Assembly (NCBI RefSeq): GCF_021043365.1
Contig: NZ_JAJNDU010000001.1
Span: forward strand, 372,001-436,000
Source of the DNA: Sphingomonas sp. IC-11
GTDB taxonomy: Bacteria; Pseudomonadota; Alphaproteobacteria; Sphingomonadales; Sphingomonadaceae
Direction of reading: 5' to 3'
DNA length: 64,000 nt
The position numbers and the translations under genes are program-made. A model generated the notes under the pieces. It made no database searches. It saw only the letters and a program-made list of their open reading frames with translations, and had not been told where the DNA came from. Each line of letters begins with the position of its first letter. Position 1 is the stretch's first letter. This document shows, in pieces, positions 16,952 to 25,512 of this stretch.

Positions 16952-18991
16952 ATGAGGATGTTCCTGTCCGCGAGCCTCATCACGCTCGCCGCCGCCGCCG
17001 CCGCCGCTGCCGTTCCTGCCGCAGCCCGCCCGATGACCATCGAAGACCTGACGATGCTGAGCCGCGTCGGCACGCCGGCCGTCTCCAAGGACGGGCGATG
17101 GATGGTCTGGGCGCAGCGCGAGACTGATCTCGATGCCGATCGCGGCCGCTTCGATCTGTGGCGGCTCGATCTGACGAAGCCTGGCGCCGCGCCCGAGAAG
17201 CTGCTCGCCGATCCGCAGAAGGACGAGAACGATCCGCAGATCGTCGGCAACATCGTCTATTTCGCAATGGATGACGCGATCTGGTCCGTCCCCGTCACGG
17301 GTGGCACGCCCCGCAAGCTGACCGACTTCAAGGGCGGCTTCAACGGCTTCAAGGTGGCGCCGACGGGTGACAAGATCGTGGTCTGGGCGGATCGCTTGCC
17401 CGCCGCGCCGAGCCTTGAGCCCGCAATGGTCAAGAAGCGCGCCGATGCCGGCTCGGGCCGCACCTACGACCAGCTCTTCGTGCGCCACTGGGATACGTGG
17501 AGCGACGGCACGCGCTCGCAGCTGTTCGTCCTGCCGCTGACTGCCGCCGGCGCGCGCGGCAATGGCAAGGCGGTGGTCGGCGGCCTCGTCGGCGACGCGC
17601 CCTCGAAGCCGTTCGGCGGCTCCGAGGAAGTGTCGTGGAGCCCCGACGGCAAGACGCTCTATTTCGCGCTGCGCGAGGCCGGGCGGATCGAGCCGACCTC
17701 GACGAACCTGGACATCTTCGAAGTGCCCGCCGACGGCAGCCGCGCGCCGGTGAACCTCACTGCGGACAATAAGGCGACCGACAATCAGCCGGTCGTCTCG
17801 CCTGATGGCCGCACGCTCGCCTGGTTCGCCATGCGCCGCCCGGGCTATGAGGCGGATCGCCAGGTGCTGATGCTGCGCGATCTCGCCACCGGCCGTGTCA
17901 CCTCGCTGACCGAGAAGTGGGATCGCTCGGTCGGCTCGATCGCCTGGGCGCCCGACTCGCGCTCGCTCTACGTCACGGCCGACGATACGCAGGAAACCCC
18001 GCTATTCCGCGTCGATGCGCGCACCGGCCAGGTTACCCGGCTGACGCAGCAGGGCCATGTCGGCGCGGTCGCCGTCACGCCGAGCGGGCCGATCATTGCG
18101 CTCGATTCGCTGACCGCCCCGGCCGACTTCTACCGCGTCGTCGCCAGCGGCACGCCGCAGCGGCTGACCAACGTCAACGCCGCCAAGCTCGCCGGGATCG
18201 ACATGCCGACCGTCGAGCGGTTCAGCTTCACCGGCGCCAACAACGACACCGTCTGGGGCTATGCGGTGAAGCCCGCGAACAGCACCGGCAAGGTGCCGAT
18301 CGCCTATATGGTTCATGGCGGGCCGCAGGGGTCGAGCAACAACAGCTGGTCCTATCGCTGGAATCCGGCGGTGTTCGCGGGCGCGGGCTATGGTCTCGTC
18401 GCGGTCGATTTCCACGGCTCCACCGGCTACGGCCAGGCCTTCACTGATGCGATCCGCAACAATTGGGGCGGCTGGCCGCTCGAGGACCTGAAGAAGGGGC
18501 TGTCCGCGGCGACCACCAAGTTCACCTGGCTCGACGCCGACAATGCCTGCGCGCTGGGCGCCTCCTATGGCGGCTATATGATGAACTGGATCGAGGGGCA
18601 GTGGCCCGATCGCTTCAAGTGCATCGTCCAGCACGACGGCGTCTTCGACGCGCGCGCCATGGCGTACGAAACCGAGGAATTGTGGTTCGACGAGTGGGAG
18701 CACGGCGGCAAAACCTATTACGAGGATCCGCAGGCGTTCGAGAAGTGGAACCCCGTCAACCACGTTGCCAAGTGGAAGACCCCGCAACTCGTCATCACCG
18801 GTGAGAAGGACTTCCGCATCCCCTACACCCAGGGGCTCGCCGCCTTCACCGCGCTCCAACGCCGCGGCATCCCTTCGCGCCTGCTCGTCTTCCCGAACGA
18901 GAACCATTGGGTGCTGAAGCCGAAGAACTCGCGCCAATGGTATCGCGAGGTGATCGGCTGGATGGATCAATGGACGGGGAAGGGGCGCTGA
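16952..18991 (+). CDS. S9 family prolyl oligopeptidase-type peptidase
   Basis: A 679-residue exported serine peptidase. A signal peptide with a long poly-Ala core (residues 1-25) is followed by a WD40-like beta-propeller (about 30-420) and an alpha/beta-hydrolase domain with the triad S538 in GASYGGYM, D620 in GEKDFRIPY and H652 in NENHWV. S9 enzymes of this size remove dipeptides or acylated amino acids from short peptides; with a signal peptide it should act in the periplasm. The start ATG immediately precedes the signal peptide. It stands alone, with the convergent GST gene 13 bases downstream. Confidence 0.92.
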   Translation: MRMFLSASLITLAAAAAAAAVPAAARPMTIEDLTMLSRVGTPAVSKDGRWMVWAQRETDLDADRGRFDLWRLDLTKPGAAPEKLLADPQKDENDPQIVGNIVYFAMDDAIWSVPVTGGTPRKLTDFKGGFNGFKVAPTGDKIVVWADRLPAAPSLEPAMVKKRADAGSGRTYDQLFVRHWDTWSDGTRSQLFVLPLTAAGARGNGKAVVGGLVGDAPSKPFGGSEEVSWSPDGKTLYFALREAGRIEPTSTNLDIFEVPADGSRAPVNLTADNKATDNQPVVSPDGRTLAWFAMRRPGYEADRQVLMLRDLATGRVTSLTEKWDRSVGSIAWAPDSRSLYVTADDTQETPLFRVDARTGQVTRLTQQGHVGAVAVTPSGPIIALDSLTAPADFYRVVASGTPQRLTNVNAAKLAGIDMPTVERFSFTGANNDTVWGYAVKPANSTGKVPIAYMVHGGPQGSSNNSWSYRWNPAVFAGAGYGLVAVDFHGSTGYGQAFTDAIRNNWGGWPLEDLKKGLSAATTKFTWLDADNACALGASYGGYMMNWIEGQWPDRFKCIVQHDGVFDARAMAYETEELWFDEWEHGGKTYYEDPQAFEKWNPVNHVAKWKTPQLVITGEKDFRIPYTQGLAAFTALQRRGIPSRLLVFPNENHWVLKPKNSRQWYREVIGWMDQWTGKGR

Positions 18992-19004
18992 CCGGCGCCC
19001 CCGA

Positions 19005-19637
19005 TCACGTCAGCATCGGCGCGAAATCCGGCTCGGCCTTGGCCATCGCCGCGGCATAGGCCGGCCGCGCCGCGATCCGCTGCAGATAGGCAAGGATGTT
19101 CGGATAGCCCGAGATGTCACGCGGCGCGAACACCCGCCCCGTGGTCAGCGGAAAGTGGATCATGATGTCCGCGGCGGAAAAGGCATCGCCGGCCAGATAC
19201 GGCACCTTGGCCAACCGATCCTCGATCATCGCATAAGCACGGTCGCCGCGCGCCAGCAGCGCCTTCGCGCGATCACCGCCGCCGAGCAGGCCGACGACCA
19301 TCGACATCATCAGCGCCGGCATCATCGATGAATTGGCGAAGTTGAACCAGAACAGATAATCGGCAAAGTCCGGTTCGCTCGCGCGGCGGATCAGCGCGTC
19401 GCCGCCATGCGTGGCGATCAGATATTCAACGATCGCCGCCGATTCGCCGAGTACGAAGTCGCCATCAGTAATCACCGGCGCGGTGCCGAACGGGTGCAGC
19501 GCGCGATATTCCTCGGGCGCCAGCCGCGTCACCGGATCGCGATCATAGCGCCGCAGTTGATAGGGGATGCCCAGTTCCTCGCAGAGCCAGACGATTCGGT
19601 CCGATTGCGAAATCCCCAGATGATGAACCGTCAGCAT
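19005..19637 (-). CDS. Glutathione S-transferase family protein
   Basis: A 210-residue cytosolic protein with the N-terminal thioredoxin-like GST domain (LTVHHLGISQSDRIVWLCEEL, the cis-Pro segment TAPVITDGDF and the glutathione-binding GESAAIVEYL with Glu-Ser) and an all-helical C-terminal domain containing the N-capping SAADIMIHFPL motif. Serine 10 or 12 near the N-terminus could be the catalytic hydroxyl. The substrate is unknown. It is divergent from valS, with 115 bases between the start codons, and convergent with the S9 peptidase. Confidence 0.88.
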   Translation of the reverse strand: MLTVHHLGISQSDRIVWLCEELGIPYQLRRYDRDPVTRLAPEEYRALHPFGTAPVITDGDFVLGESAAIVEYLIATHGGDALIRRASEPDFADYLFWFNFANSSMMPALMMSMVVGLLGGGDRAKALLARGDRAYAMIEDRLAKVPYLAGDAFSAADIMIHFPLTTGRVFAPRDISGYPNILAYLQRIAARPAYAAAMAKAEPDFAPMLT

Positions 19638-19752
19638 CGGCTGTCCCCTCCTGTATTGTCACCGTCACGGTAGCGCGCCCGCCGCGAACTGGCCACGCGC
19701 CGCCTGCCTGCGACGGCTTTGCAGCGTCGGGCTGGCTGAGTAGAGCCGTGCC

Positions 19753-22401
19753 ATGAGCGAGCTCCCCAAAACATTCGACCCCGCCGCGATCGAATCCCGC
19801 TGGTACAGCCATTGGGAGGAGAGCGGCCTGTTCCGCCCCGAGCGCCCCGGTGCCGATCCGTGGACGATCGTCAATCCGCCGCCCAACGTCACCGGCTCGC
19901 TCCACATCGGCCACGCGCTCGACAACACGCTCCAGGACATTCTGACGCGCCACGCCCGGCTGAAGGGCAAGGATGCTCTCTGGGTGGTCGGCACCGATCA
20001 CGCCGGCATTGCCACGCAGATGGTGGTCGAGCGGCAGATGGCGCTTAAGCAGCAGAAGCGCACCGATTTCACCCGCGACGAATTCGTCGCCAAGGTGTGG
20101 GAATGGAAGGCGGAGAGCGGGGGCCAGATCACCGGCCAGTTGCGTCGCCTCGGCTGCTCGATGGACTGGGCCAACGAGCGGTTCACGATGGACGAAGGCT
20201 TCTCGAAGGCCGTTCTGAAGGTCTTCGTCGAGCTGCACCGCCAGGGCCTGCTCTATCGCGACAAGCGCCTCGTGAACTGGGATCCGGGCCTCGGCACCGC
20301 GATCAGCGATCTCGAGGTCGAGACGCGCGAGGTGAAGGGCAGCTTCTGGCAGATCCGGTACCCGCTCGCCGACGGCTCGGGCACGATCACCGTCGCGACG
20401 ACCCGCCCCGAGACGATGCTCGCCGACATGGCGGTCGCGGTGCATCCGGAGGACGCGCGCTACAAGGACATGATCGGCAAGCAGATCAAGCTGCCGATCA
20501 CAGGCCGCCTGATCCCGGTGATCGCCGACGAACATGCCGATCCGTCGCTCGGCACCGGCGCAGTGAAGATCACGCCGGGGCATGACTTCAACGATTTCGA
20601 GGTGGGCAAGCGCGCCGGCATGAAGGCGGGCGAGATGCTCAACATGCTCGATGCGAAGGCCAACGTCACGCAGACGGCGGACGGCCTGATCCCGGCCGAG
20701 TTCCTCGGGCTGTCGACGGCGGACGCGCGCAAGGCAGTGGTCGCCCGGCTCAAGGCCTGTGGCGTCCTCGTGCCGCATGTCGACAAGGAAGGCGCCGAGC
20801 ATGATGCCGAGCCGCGCACGATCCAGACGCCGTTCGGCGATCGCTCGGGCGTGGTCATCGAGCCGTGGCTGACCGATCAATGGTATGTCGACGCCAAGAC
20901 GCTGGCGCAGCCCGCGATCGAGGCGGTGAAGGCCGGCGCGATCCGCCTCGTCCCCAAGACGTGGGAGAAGACCTACTTCAACTGGATGGAGAACATCCAG
21001 CCTTGGTGCGTCAGCCGCCAGCTGTGGTGGGGGCACCAAATCCCGGCGTGGTTCGATGCGGAGGGCAAGGCCTATGTCGCCGAAACCGAGGCCGAGGCGC
21101 AGGCGCAGGCGGGCGAGGGCGTTGCCCTGACGCGCGATCCCGACGTGCTCGACACCTGGTTCTCCTCCGCGCTCTGGCCGTTTGCCACGATGGGCTGGCC
21201 GGAGAACACCGATCCGACGCTCGGCGGCCGCTATCCGAACGACGTCCTCATTTCGGGCTTCGACATCCTGTTCTTCTGGGACGCCCGCATGATGATGCAG
21301 GGCATGCACTTCATGAAGGACGTGCCCTTTCGCACGCTGTACCTGCACGGCCTGGTCCGCGCCGCGGATGGCGCGAAGATGTCCAAGTCCAAGGGCAATA
21401 CCGTCGATCCGCTTGGCCTCATCGACAAGTACGGCGCCGATGCGCTGCGCTTCTTCATGGCGGCGATGGAAAGCCAGGGCCGCGACATCAAGATGGACGA
21501 GAAGCGGGTCGAGGGGTACCGCAACTTCGCCACCAAGCTGTGGAACGCCAGCCGCTTCTGCCAGTCGAACGGCATCGGCGGATCGACCACGCTGGAGCCG
21601 CCGGCGGCGACTCACCCGGTCAACAAGTGGATCATCGGCGAGGCGATCAAGGCGATCCAGTCGGTGGACCTGGCGCTGGGCGAATATCGCTTCGATGCCG
21701 CGGCGAACGCGATCTACCAGTTCGTCTGGAGCCAGTTCTGCGACTGGTATCTCGAACTCATCAAGGGCTCGATCGACGAGGAGACGAAGGCGGTCGCCGG
21801 ATGGGTGCTCGATCAGATCCTGGTCGTCCTTCATCCCTTCATGCCGTTCATCACCGAGGAGCTGTGGCACGCACTCGCACCCCGCGAGCACGACCTGATC
21901 GTCGCGCACTGGCCGATGGTCGATGTACGTGCGATCGATCCGGCCGCCGCGCAGGAGATCGACTGGCTGATCCGTCTCGTCAGCGAAGTCCGCTCCAGCC
22001 GTACCGAGCTGAACGTGCCGCCGGGCGCGCGGCTGCCCTATGCGGTGGCGGATGCAAACGCCGAGACGCAGGCGCGCCTGACGCGCAACGCAGCGACGAT
22101 TGCCCGCCTCGCGCGGATCGATCCGGGCGAGGTTTCCGGCGGCACCGCGCAGGTCGTGGTCGACGAAGCCACGTTCCGAATCGCGCTGGGCGACGTTATC
22201 GACCTCGCCGCCGAGCGAACGCGTCTGGCCAAGGCGATTGCCGCGGCCGAAAAGGAGCGCGACGGGCTTGCCGGCCGGCTCAACAACCCGAGCTTCGTCG
22301 AGCGTGCGAAGCCCGAGGCGGTCGAGAAGGCCCGCGGCGATCATGCCGAGAAGGCGGCTGAGGCGGAGCGGCTGTCGGCGGCGCTGTCGCGTCTGGGGTA
22401 G
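19753..22401 (+). CDS. valS: Valyl-tRNA synthetase
   Basis: Charges tRNA-Val and edits misactivated threonine. The 882-residue class I enzyme carries HIGH at residues 51-54 within [18 protein letters not shown], the CP1 editing domain ([20 protein letters not shown]), KMSKS at 542-546 followed by [10 protein letters not shown], an anticodon-binding helical domain, and the C-terminal coiled coil starting near residue 815 ([20 protein letters not shown]). Length is that of bacterial ValRS. No T-box or other leader element is visible in the 115-base upstream region. Confidence 0.98.
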   Translation: MSELPKTFDPAAIESRWYSHWEESGLFRPERPGADPWTIVNPPPNVTGSLHIGHALDNTLQDILTRHARLKGKDALWVVGTDHAGIATQMVVERQMALKQQKRTDFTRDEFVAKVWEWKAESGGQITGQLRRLGCSMDWANERFTMDEGFSKAVLKVFVELHRQGLLYRDKRLVNWDPGLGTAISDLEVETREVKGSFWQIRYPLADGSGTITVATTRPETMLADMAVAVHPEDARYKDMIGKQIKLPITGRLIPVIADEHADPSLGTGAVKITPGHDFNDFEVGKRAGMKAGEMLNMLDAKANVTQTADGLIPAEFLGLSTADARKAVVARLKACGVLVPHVDKEGAEHDAEPRTIQTPFGDRSGVVIEPWLTDQWYVDAKTLAQPAIEAVKAGAIRLVPKTWEKTYFNWMENIQPWCVSRQLWWGHQIPAWFDAEGKAYVAETEAEAQAQAGEGVALTRDPDVLDTWFSSALWPFATMGWPENTDPTLGGRYPNDVLISGFDILFFWDARMMMQGMHFMKDVPFRTLYLHGLVRAADGAKMSKSKGNTVDPLGLIDKYGADALRFFMAAMESQGRDIKMDEKRVEGYRNFATKLWNASRFCQSNGIGGSTTLEPPAATHPVNKWIIGEAIKAIQSVDLALGEYRFDAAANAIYQFVWSQFCDWYLELIKGSIDEETKAVAGWVLDQILVVLHPFMPFITEELWHALAPREHDLIVAHWPMVDVRAIDPAAAQEIDWLIRLVSEVRSSRTELNVPPGARLPYAVADANAETQARLTRNAATIARLARIDPGEVSGGTAQVVVDEATFRIALGDVIDLAAERTRLAKAIAAAEKERDGLAGRLNNPSFVERAKPEAVEKARGDHAEKAAEAERLSAALSRLG

Positions 22402-22403
22402 CG

Positions 22404-22504
22404 CCCGTCGTGCCGGGCTTGTCCCGGCATCCACCGGGCGGCACGACCTCACACGTCGAGGTTTGCGGCACCCTGGACTCCGGCATGGAGCGCCGGGGTG
22501 ACGG
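22404..22504. repeat. Sphingomonad-type intergenic inverted repeat (REP-like)
   Basis: Two imperfectly complementary GC-rich arms, about 22404-22432 and 22473-22504, with the pattern GTGCCGGGCTTGTCCCGGCATCC and its approximate inverse ending GCCGGGGTGACGG. This matches a repeat type common between genes of sphingomonads. It lies between the convergent valS and mccA genes. Confidence 0.6.
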
Positions 22505-22526
22505 AGCCTTAGTGGCAACGGGGTGC

Positions 22527-22556
22527 CCGCCGCCGCTGTCCGGCGGCAGGCGGCGG
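22527..22556. terminator. Hairpin between convergent valS and mccA
   Basis: CCGCCGCC at 22527-22534 pairs with GGCGGCGG at 22549-22556, with additional GC-rich pairing inside the loop. It is placed just beyond the mccA stop and could end transcription from either side. No T-run follows on either strand, so intrinsic termination is uncertain. Confidence 0.4.
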
Positions 22557-22560
22557 TTCG

Positions 22561-24408
22561 TCAGGCCTCCTGCCGTTCAACCTTCACCAGCAGCGTGCCT
22601 TCGGTGACCTGTCCGCCGGTGACGGCGTTCAGCTCCGCGATGAGGCCATCGAACGGCGCGACGAGGCTGTGCTCCATCTTCATCGCCTCCAGTGTGACGA
22701 GCTTTTGGCCCTTCACGACCGCGGCGCCGGCGGCGATTTCCACCGCGATGATGCGGCCGGGCATGGGCGAGAGGATCGCGCCGTCCGCCGCCGCGCCGCC
22801 GGTGGCGCCGGTGGCGCGGAAGGGGGCGAGCTCCCACGTCTGGCCGCCTTCGGTGATGAGCACGCTGTCGAGCGGGGCGGGCACCTCCACCTCGGGCGCG
22901 TCGGTGAAGTCGATCGCGATCGGCTCCCCGGCGAGGAGGAAGCGGCCTTCGCGGCGCGCGGGCGCGTTGAGGCGGAAGCCGGCGACCGGCACGTCGGGCG
23001 CAAGCGCGGCGGCGGCCTCGATCAGCGCTTCCTCGCTGGGCAGCGCGGGCGGCATCAGCGCCTCGCCCTCGCGGGCGATGAGGCCGGTATCGACATTGCC
23101 CGCGGCGAACTCGGGGTGGTCGAGCGCCTCGACCAGGAAGCCGGCATTGGTGCGCACCGGCCAGATCACCGCTTCGTCCAGTGCATCGGCCAGCAGCTCG
23201 CGCGCCTCGTCCCGCGTCTCGCCATGCGCGATCAGCTTGGCGATCATCGGATCGTAGAAGGGGCTGATCTCGGCGCCTTGCTCGACGCCGGTGTCGACGC
23301 GCACGGCATCGCCGAGATCGAGCGCGTCTAGCCGGCCGATCGAGGGGAGGAAGCCCTTCACCGGATCCTCGGCATAGAGGCGTGCCTCCATCGCCCAGCC
23401 GGTGATCGATAGCTCGTCCTGGCGGCGCGGCAGCGGTTCTCCACTGGCGACGCGCAGCTGCCATTCGACCAGATCCTGGCCGGTGATCGCTTCCGTCACG
23501 GGATGCTCGACCTGGAGGCGGGTGTTCATTTCCATGAACCAGATGCGGTCCGCGCGCAGGCCCTCGCTGGCGTCGGCGATGAACTCGATCGTGCCGGCGC
23601 CGACATAATCGACCGCCTGCGCCGCCTTTACTGCCGCGGCGCAGACCGCTTCGCGCGTGGCCGCGTCCATGCCGAGCGCCGGCGCTTCCTCGATCACCTT
23701 CTGGTGGCGGCGCTGAAGCGAGCAATCACGTTCGAACAGATGGACGACATTCCCGTGGCCGTCGCCGAACACCTGCACTTCGATGTGGCGCGGGGAGAGG
23801 ATGTATTTTTCGATCAGCACGCGATCGTCGCCGAAGCTGGCCGCGGCCTCGCGCCGGCAGGAGGCGAGTGCGTCGGCGAACTCTTCCGATTGATCGACGC
23901 GGCGCATGCCCTTGCCGCCGCCGCCGGCGACCGCCTTGATCAGCACAGGATAGCCGATCGCATCCGCCTCGCGCTGCAGACGATCGGGGGACTGATCGTC
24001 GCCGAGGTAGCCGGGCGTGGTGGGGACGCCGGCTTCCTGCATCAGCTTCTTGGCGGCATCCTTCAGCCCCATGGCGCGAATGCTGGCGGGGCGCGGGCCG
24101 ACCCAGACGAGGCCGGCGTCGATCACGCTTTGCGCGAAATCGGCATTTTCGCTGAGGAAGCCATAGCCGGGGTGGATCGCCCCCGCGCCGGTTTCGCGGG
24201 CAGCGGCGATGATCCGCTCACCGACGAGATAGGATTCGCGTGCGGGCGAGGGGCCGATGTGCACCGCCTCGTCCGCCTCGCGCACGTGCAGCGCCGCGGC
24301 ATCGGCATCGGAATAGACCGCGATGGTGCGCACGCCGAGCGCGCGGGCGGTGCGGATGATGCGGCAGGCGATCTCGCCGCGGTTGGCGATGAGCAGGGAG
24401 CCGATCAT
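22561..24408 (-). CDS. mccA: Methylcrotonyl-CoA carboxylase biotin-containing (alpha) subunit
   Basis: A 615-residue biotin-dependent carboxylase subunit. The biotin carboxylase part runs from residue 1 to about 445 (LLIANRGEIACRIIRTA, ATP-grasp AVAGGGGKGM near 165, FMEMNTRLQVEHPVTE), then a linker domain and a C-terminal biotinyl domain with EAMKMEH, K577 being the biotin site. By itself it could serve acetyl-, propionyl- or methylcrotonyl-CoA; the neighbouring ivd and mccB point to leucine degradation. The ATG at 24408 directly precedes the conserved start MIGSLLIANRGEI. A 12-bp inverted repeat (24421-24478) lies just upstream in its leader. Confidence 0.93.
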   Translation of the reverse strand: MIGSLLIANRGEIACRIIRTARALGVRTIAVYSDADAAALHVREADEAVHIGPSPARESYLVGERIIAAARETGAGAIHPGYGFLSENADFAQSVIDAGLVWVGPRPASIRAMGLKDAAKKLMQEAGVPTTPGYLGDDQSPDRLQREADAIGYPVLIKAVAGGGGKGMRRVDQSEEFADALASCRREAAASFGDDRVLIEKYILSPRHIEVQVFGDGHGNVVHLFERDCSLQRRHQKVIEEAPALGMDAATREAVCAAAVKAAQAVDYVGAGTIEFIADASEGLRADRIWFMEMNTRLQVEHPVTEAITGQDLVEWQLRVASGEPLPRRQDELSITGWAMEARLYAEDPVKGFLPSIGRLDALDLGDAVRVDTGVEQGAEISPFYDPMIAKLIAHGETRDEARELLADALDEAVIWPVRTNAGFLVEALDHPEFAAGNVDTGLIAREGEALMPPALPSEEALIEAAAALAPDVPVAGFRLNAPARREGRFLLAGEPIAIDFTDAPEVEVPAPLDSVLITEGGQTWELAPFRATGATGGAAADGAILSPMPGRIIAVEIAAGAAVVKGQKLVTLEAMKMEHSLVAPFDGLIAELNAVTGGQVTEGTLLVKVERQEA

Positions 24409-24420
24409 GCCGCGACCCCG

Positions 24421-24478
24421 CGAATGTTGAGGAAGTTGAGACTCTGGCGCGTTTTTTTCCAACAAGCCTCAACATTCG
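24421..24478 (-). repeat. Perfect 12-bp inverted repeat in the mccA leader
   Basis: CGAATGTTGAGG (24421-24432) and its exact complement CCTCAACATTCG (24467-24478) flank a 34-base spacer that contains a run of seven T (A in the mccA-sense RNA). The transcript would form a stem ending 12 bases before the mccA start codon. It could affect mccA translation or partial termination after the NTF2-like gene. Confidence 0.6.
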
Positions 24479-24538
24479 GGGCGGGGGCAGTGATCATAAG
24501 ACGGAGAATACCTGCGGGGGTGGGACGTAGGACAGCGA

Positions 24539-25015
24539 TCATTGCGCGCAGCCGATGGTGCGCTGTGTCCAGGTGATGTTGTTGATCCGCCAGCGGCCGC
24601 CGTCGCGCACCAGATCGACATGGTTGGTGCCGCAATGGCTCGGCTTGCCGTCGACGGTGAAGGTGTAGCTGCCCCAGACCATCGCGATATTCCCGTCGAT
24701 CTCGATCGCGGGCATGCCGGTGAAGGTTTCGGCGAGCTTCGGGCCGGGCTTGCCGAGCTTGGCGGCGAAGGCGGGCCAGTCACTGGTGGTGACGGCGGTG
24801 GTGCCGTCGGCCTTTTCGACGACCGCGGTGGCGCGGCCGTCGGGGCGGACCTCGGCGAGGATCGCGGCGGGATCGTTGGCGGCGAGCGCGTCGAACAGGC
24901 GCTGCACGGGGGCGATGACCTGGCCTTCTTCGGACGCAGACGGCGGGAGCGCGGTGCCCTTGGGCAAGGGTGCGACCGGCGTGACTTGCAGGGCGAGGAG
25001 GAGGGGGAGGATCAT
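24539..25015 (-). CDS. NTF2-like (SnoaL/lumazine-binding-like) exported protein
   Basis: A 158-residue protein with a short hydrophobic N-terminus (MILPLLLALQVTPVAPL) that may be a signal peptide, followed by an NTF2-like fold pattern: helix VQRLFDALAANDPAAILAEV, strands VWGSYTFTVDGKPSHCGTNHVDLVRDGGRWRI and the closing ITWTQRTIGC. Two cysteines (SHCG and IGCAQ) may form a disulfide. Such small cone-fold proteins bind or turn over hydrophobic ligands; no specific function is known. Its start overlaps the DUF559 stop by four bases (ATGA), and it is followed by mccA after 130 bases, so it is carried within the leucine-degradation operon. Confidence 0.75.
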   Translation of the reverse strand: MILPLLLALQVTPVAPLPKGTALPPSASEEGQVIAPVQRLFDALAANDPAAILAEVRPDGRATAVVEKADGTTAVTTSDWPAFAAKLGKPGPKLAETFTGMPAIEIDGNIAMVWGSYTFTVDGKPSHCGTNHVDLVRDGGRWRINNITWTQRTIGCAQ

Positions 25016-25512
25016 GCGGGAGCTTTCAATTCCAAATCCTCCCCGGAACGGGGAGGGGGACCAGCCGCAGGCTGGTGGAGGGGCTGGTCGGGGGTGACCG
25101 CGGCACTGATCGCATCGATTACGTTTGGCAGGTCGGAGAGGATGGCTTTCGCCGGGATGCGAAGGATTCTGACGTTCTCTCGGGCTAGCCAGAGGTCGCG
25201 GCGGTGGTCTTTGGCGAGTTTGTTCTGGTGTGAGTGGGCTTCTCCGTCCACCTCGATCGCGAGGCGCGCGGAGGGGCAGTAGAAATCGAGGACATACTGG
25301 CCCGCCGGATGCTGCTTGCGGAACTTCACGCCTAGCTGTTGGCGGCGGATGTTCTGCCAGAGGATTATTTCCGGCAGTGTCATCTCCCGTCGCAGACGGC
25401 GGGCGTTCGTGACGGTCGTTTGAGGCCCGGTCAGCCTGCGGCCAGCCCCTCCACCAGCCTGCGGCTGGTCCCCCTCCCCGTGCCGGGGAGGATTTTGATC
25501 CGTTGCGCCCAT
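25012..25512 (-). CDS. DUF559 (Vsr-like endonuclease fold) protein framed by inverted repeats
   Basis: The core (about residues 35-135) is a DUF559 domain: NARRLRREMTLPEIILWQ, then VKFRKQHPAGQYVLDFYC and ARLAIEVDGEAH, which holds the acidic residues of a PD-(D/E)XK-type nuclease related to Vsr. The only usual start codon before the domain is the ATG at 25512, which shares a base with the mccB stop (TGATG). A later ATG at 25383 would cut off the first conserved helix. From 25512 the protein has 166 residues, and its two ends (about 7-25 and 142-160) are translated from the two copies of a 56-bp inverted repeat. The stop overlaps the next start (ATGA). Function in vivo is unknown. Confidence 0.75.
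   Translation of the reverse strand: MGATDQNPPRHGEGDQPQAGGGAGRRLTGPQTTVTNARRLRREMTLPEIILWQNIRRQQLGVKFRKQHPAGQYVLDFYCPSARLAIEVDGEAHSHQNKLAKDHRRDLWLARENVRILRIPAKAILSDLPNVIDAISAAVTPDQPLHQPAAGPPPRSGEDLELKAPA
25034..25089. repeat. Left copy of 56-bp inverted repeat flanking DUF559
   Basis: Pairs in inverted orientation with 25440-25495, with two mismatches in 56 by eye. The unit contains two hairpins: CCTCCCC/GGGGAGG with a five-base loop and ACCAGCC/GGCTGGT with a GCA loop. It resembles repetitive extragenic palindromes of sphingomonads but is read as codons here. Confidence 0.9.
25440..25495. repeat. Right copy of 56-bp inverted repeat flanking DUF559
   Basis: Inverted partner of 25034-25089 with the same two-hairpin structure. 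It falls between the mccB stop and the conserved DUF559 core, inside the predicted N-terminal coding region of the DUF559 gene. Confidence 0.9.

Noticed and set aside
25012..25512. DUF559 with inverted repeats as a classical insertion sequence
   Set aside because: There is no transposase domain, no visible target-site duplication, and the frame is fused into the repeats. It is listed instead as a repeat-associated gene.
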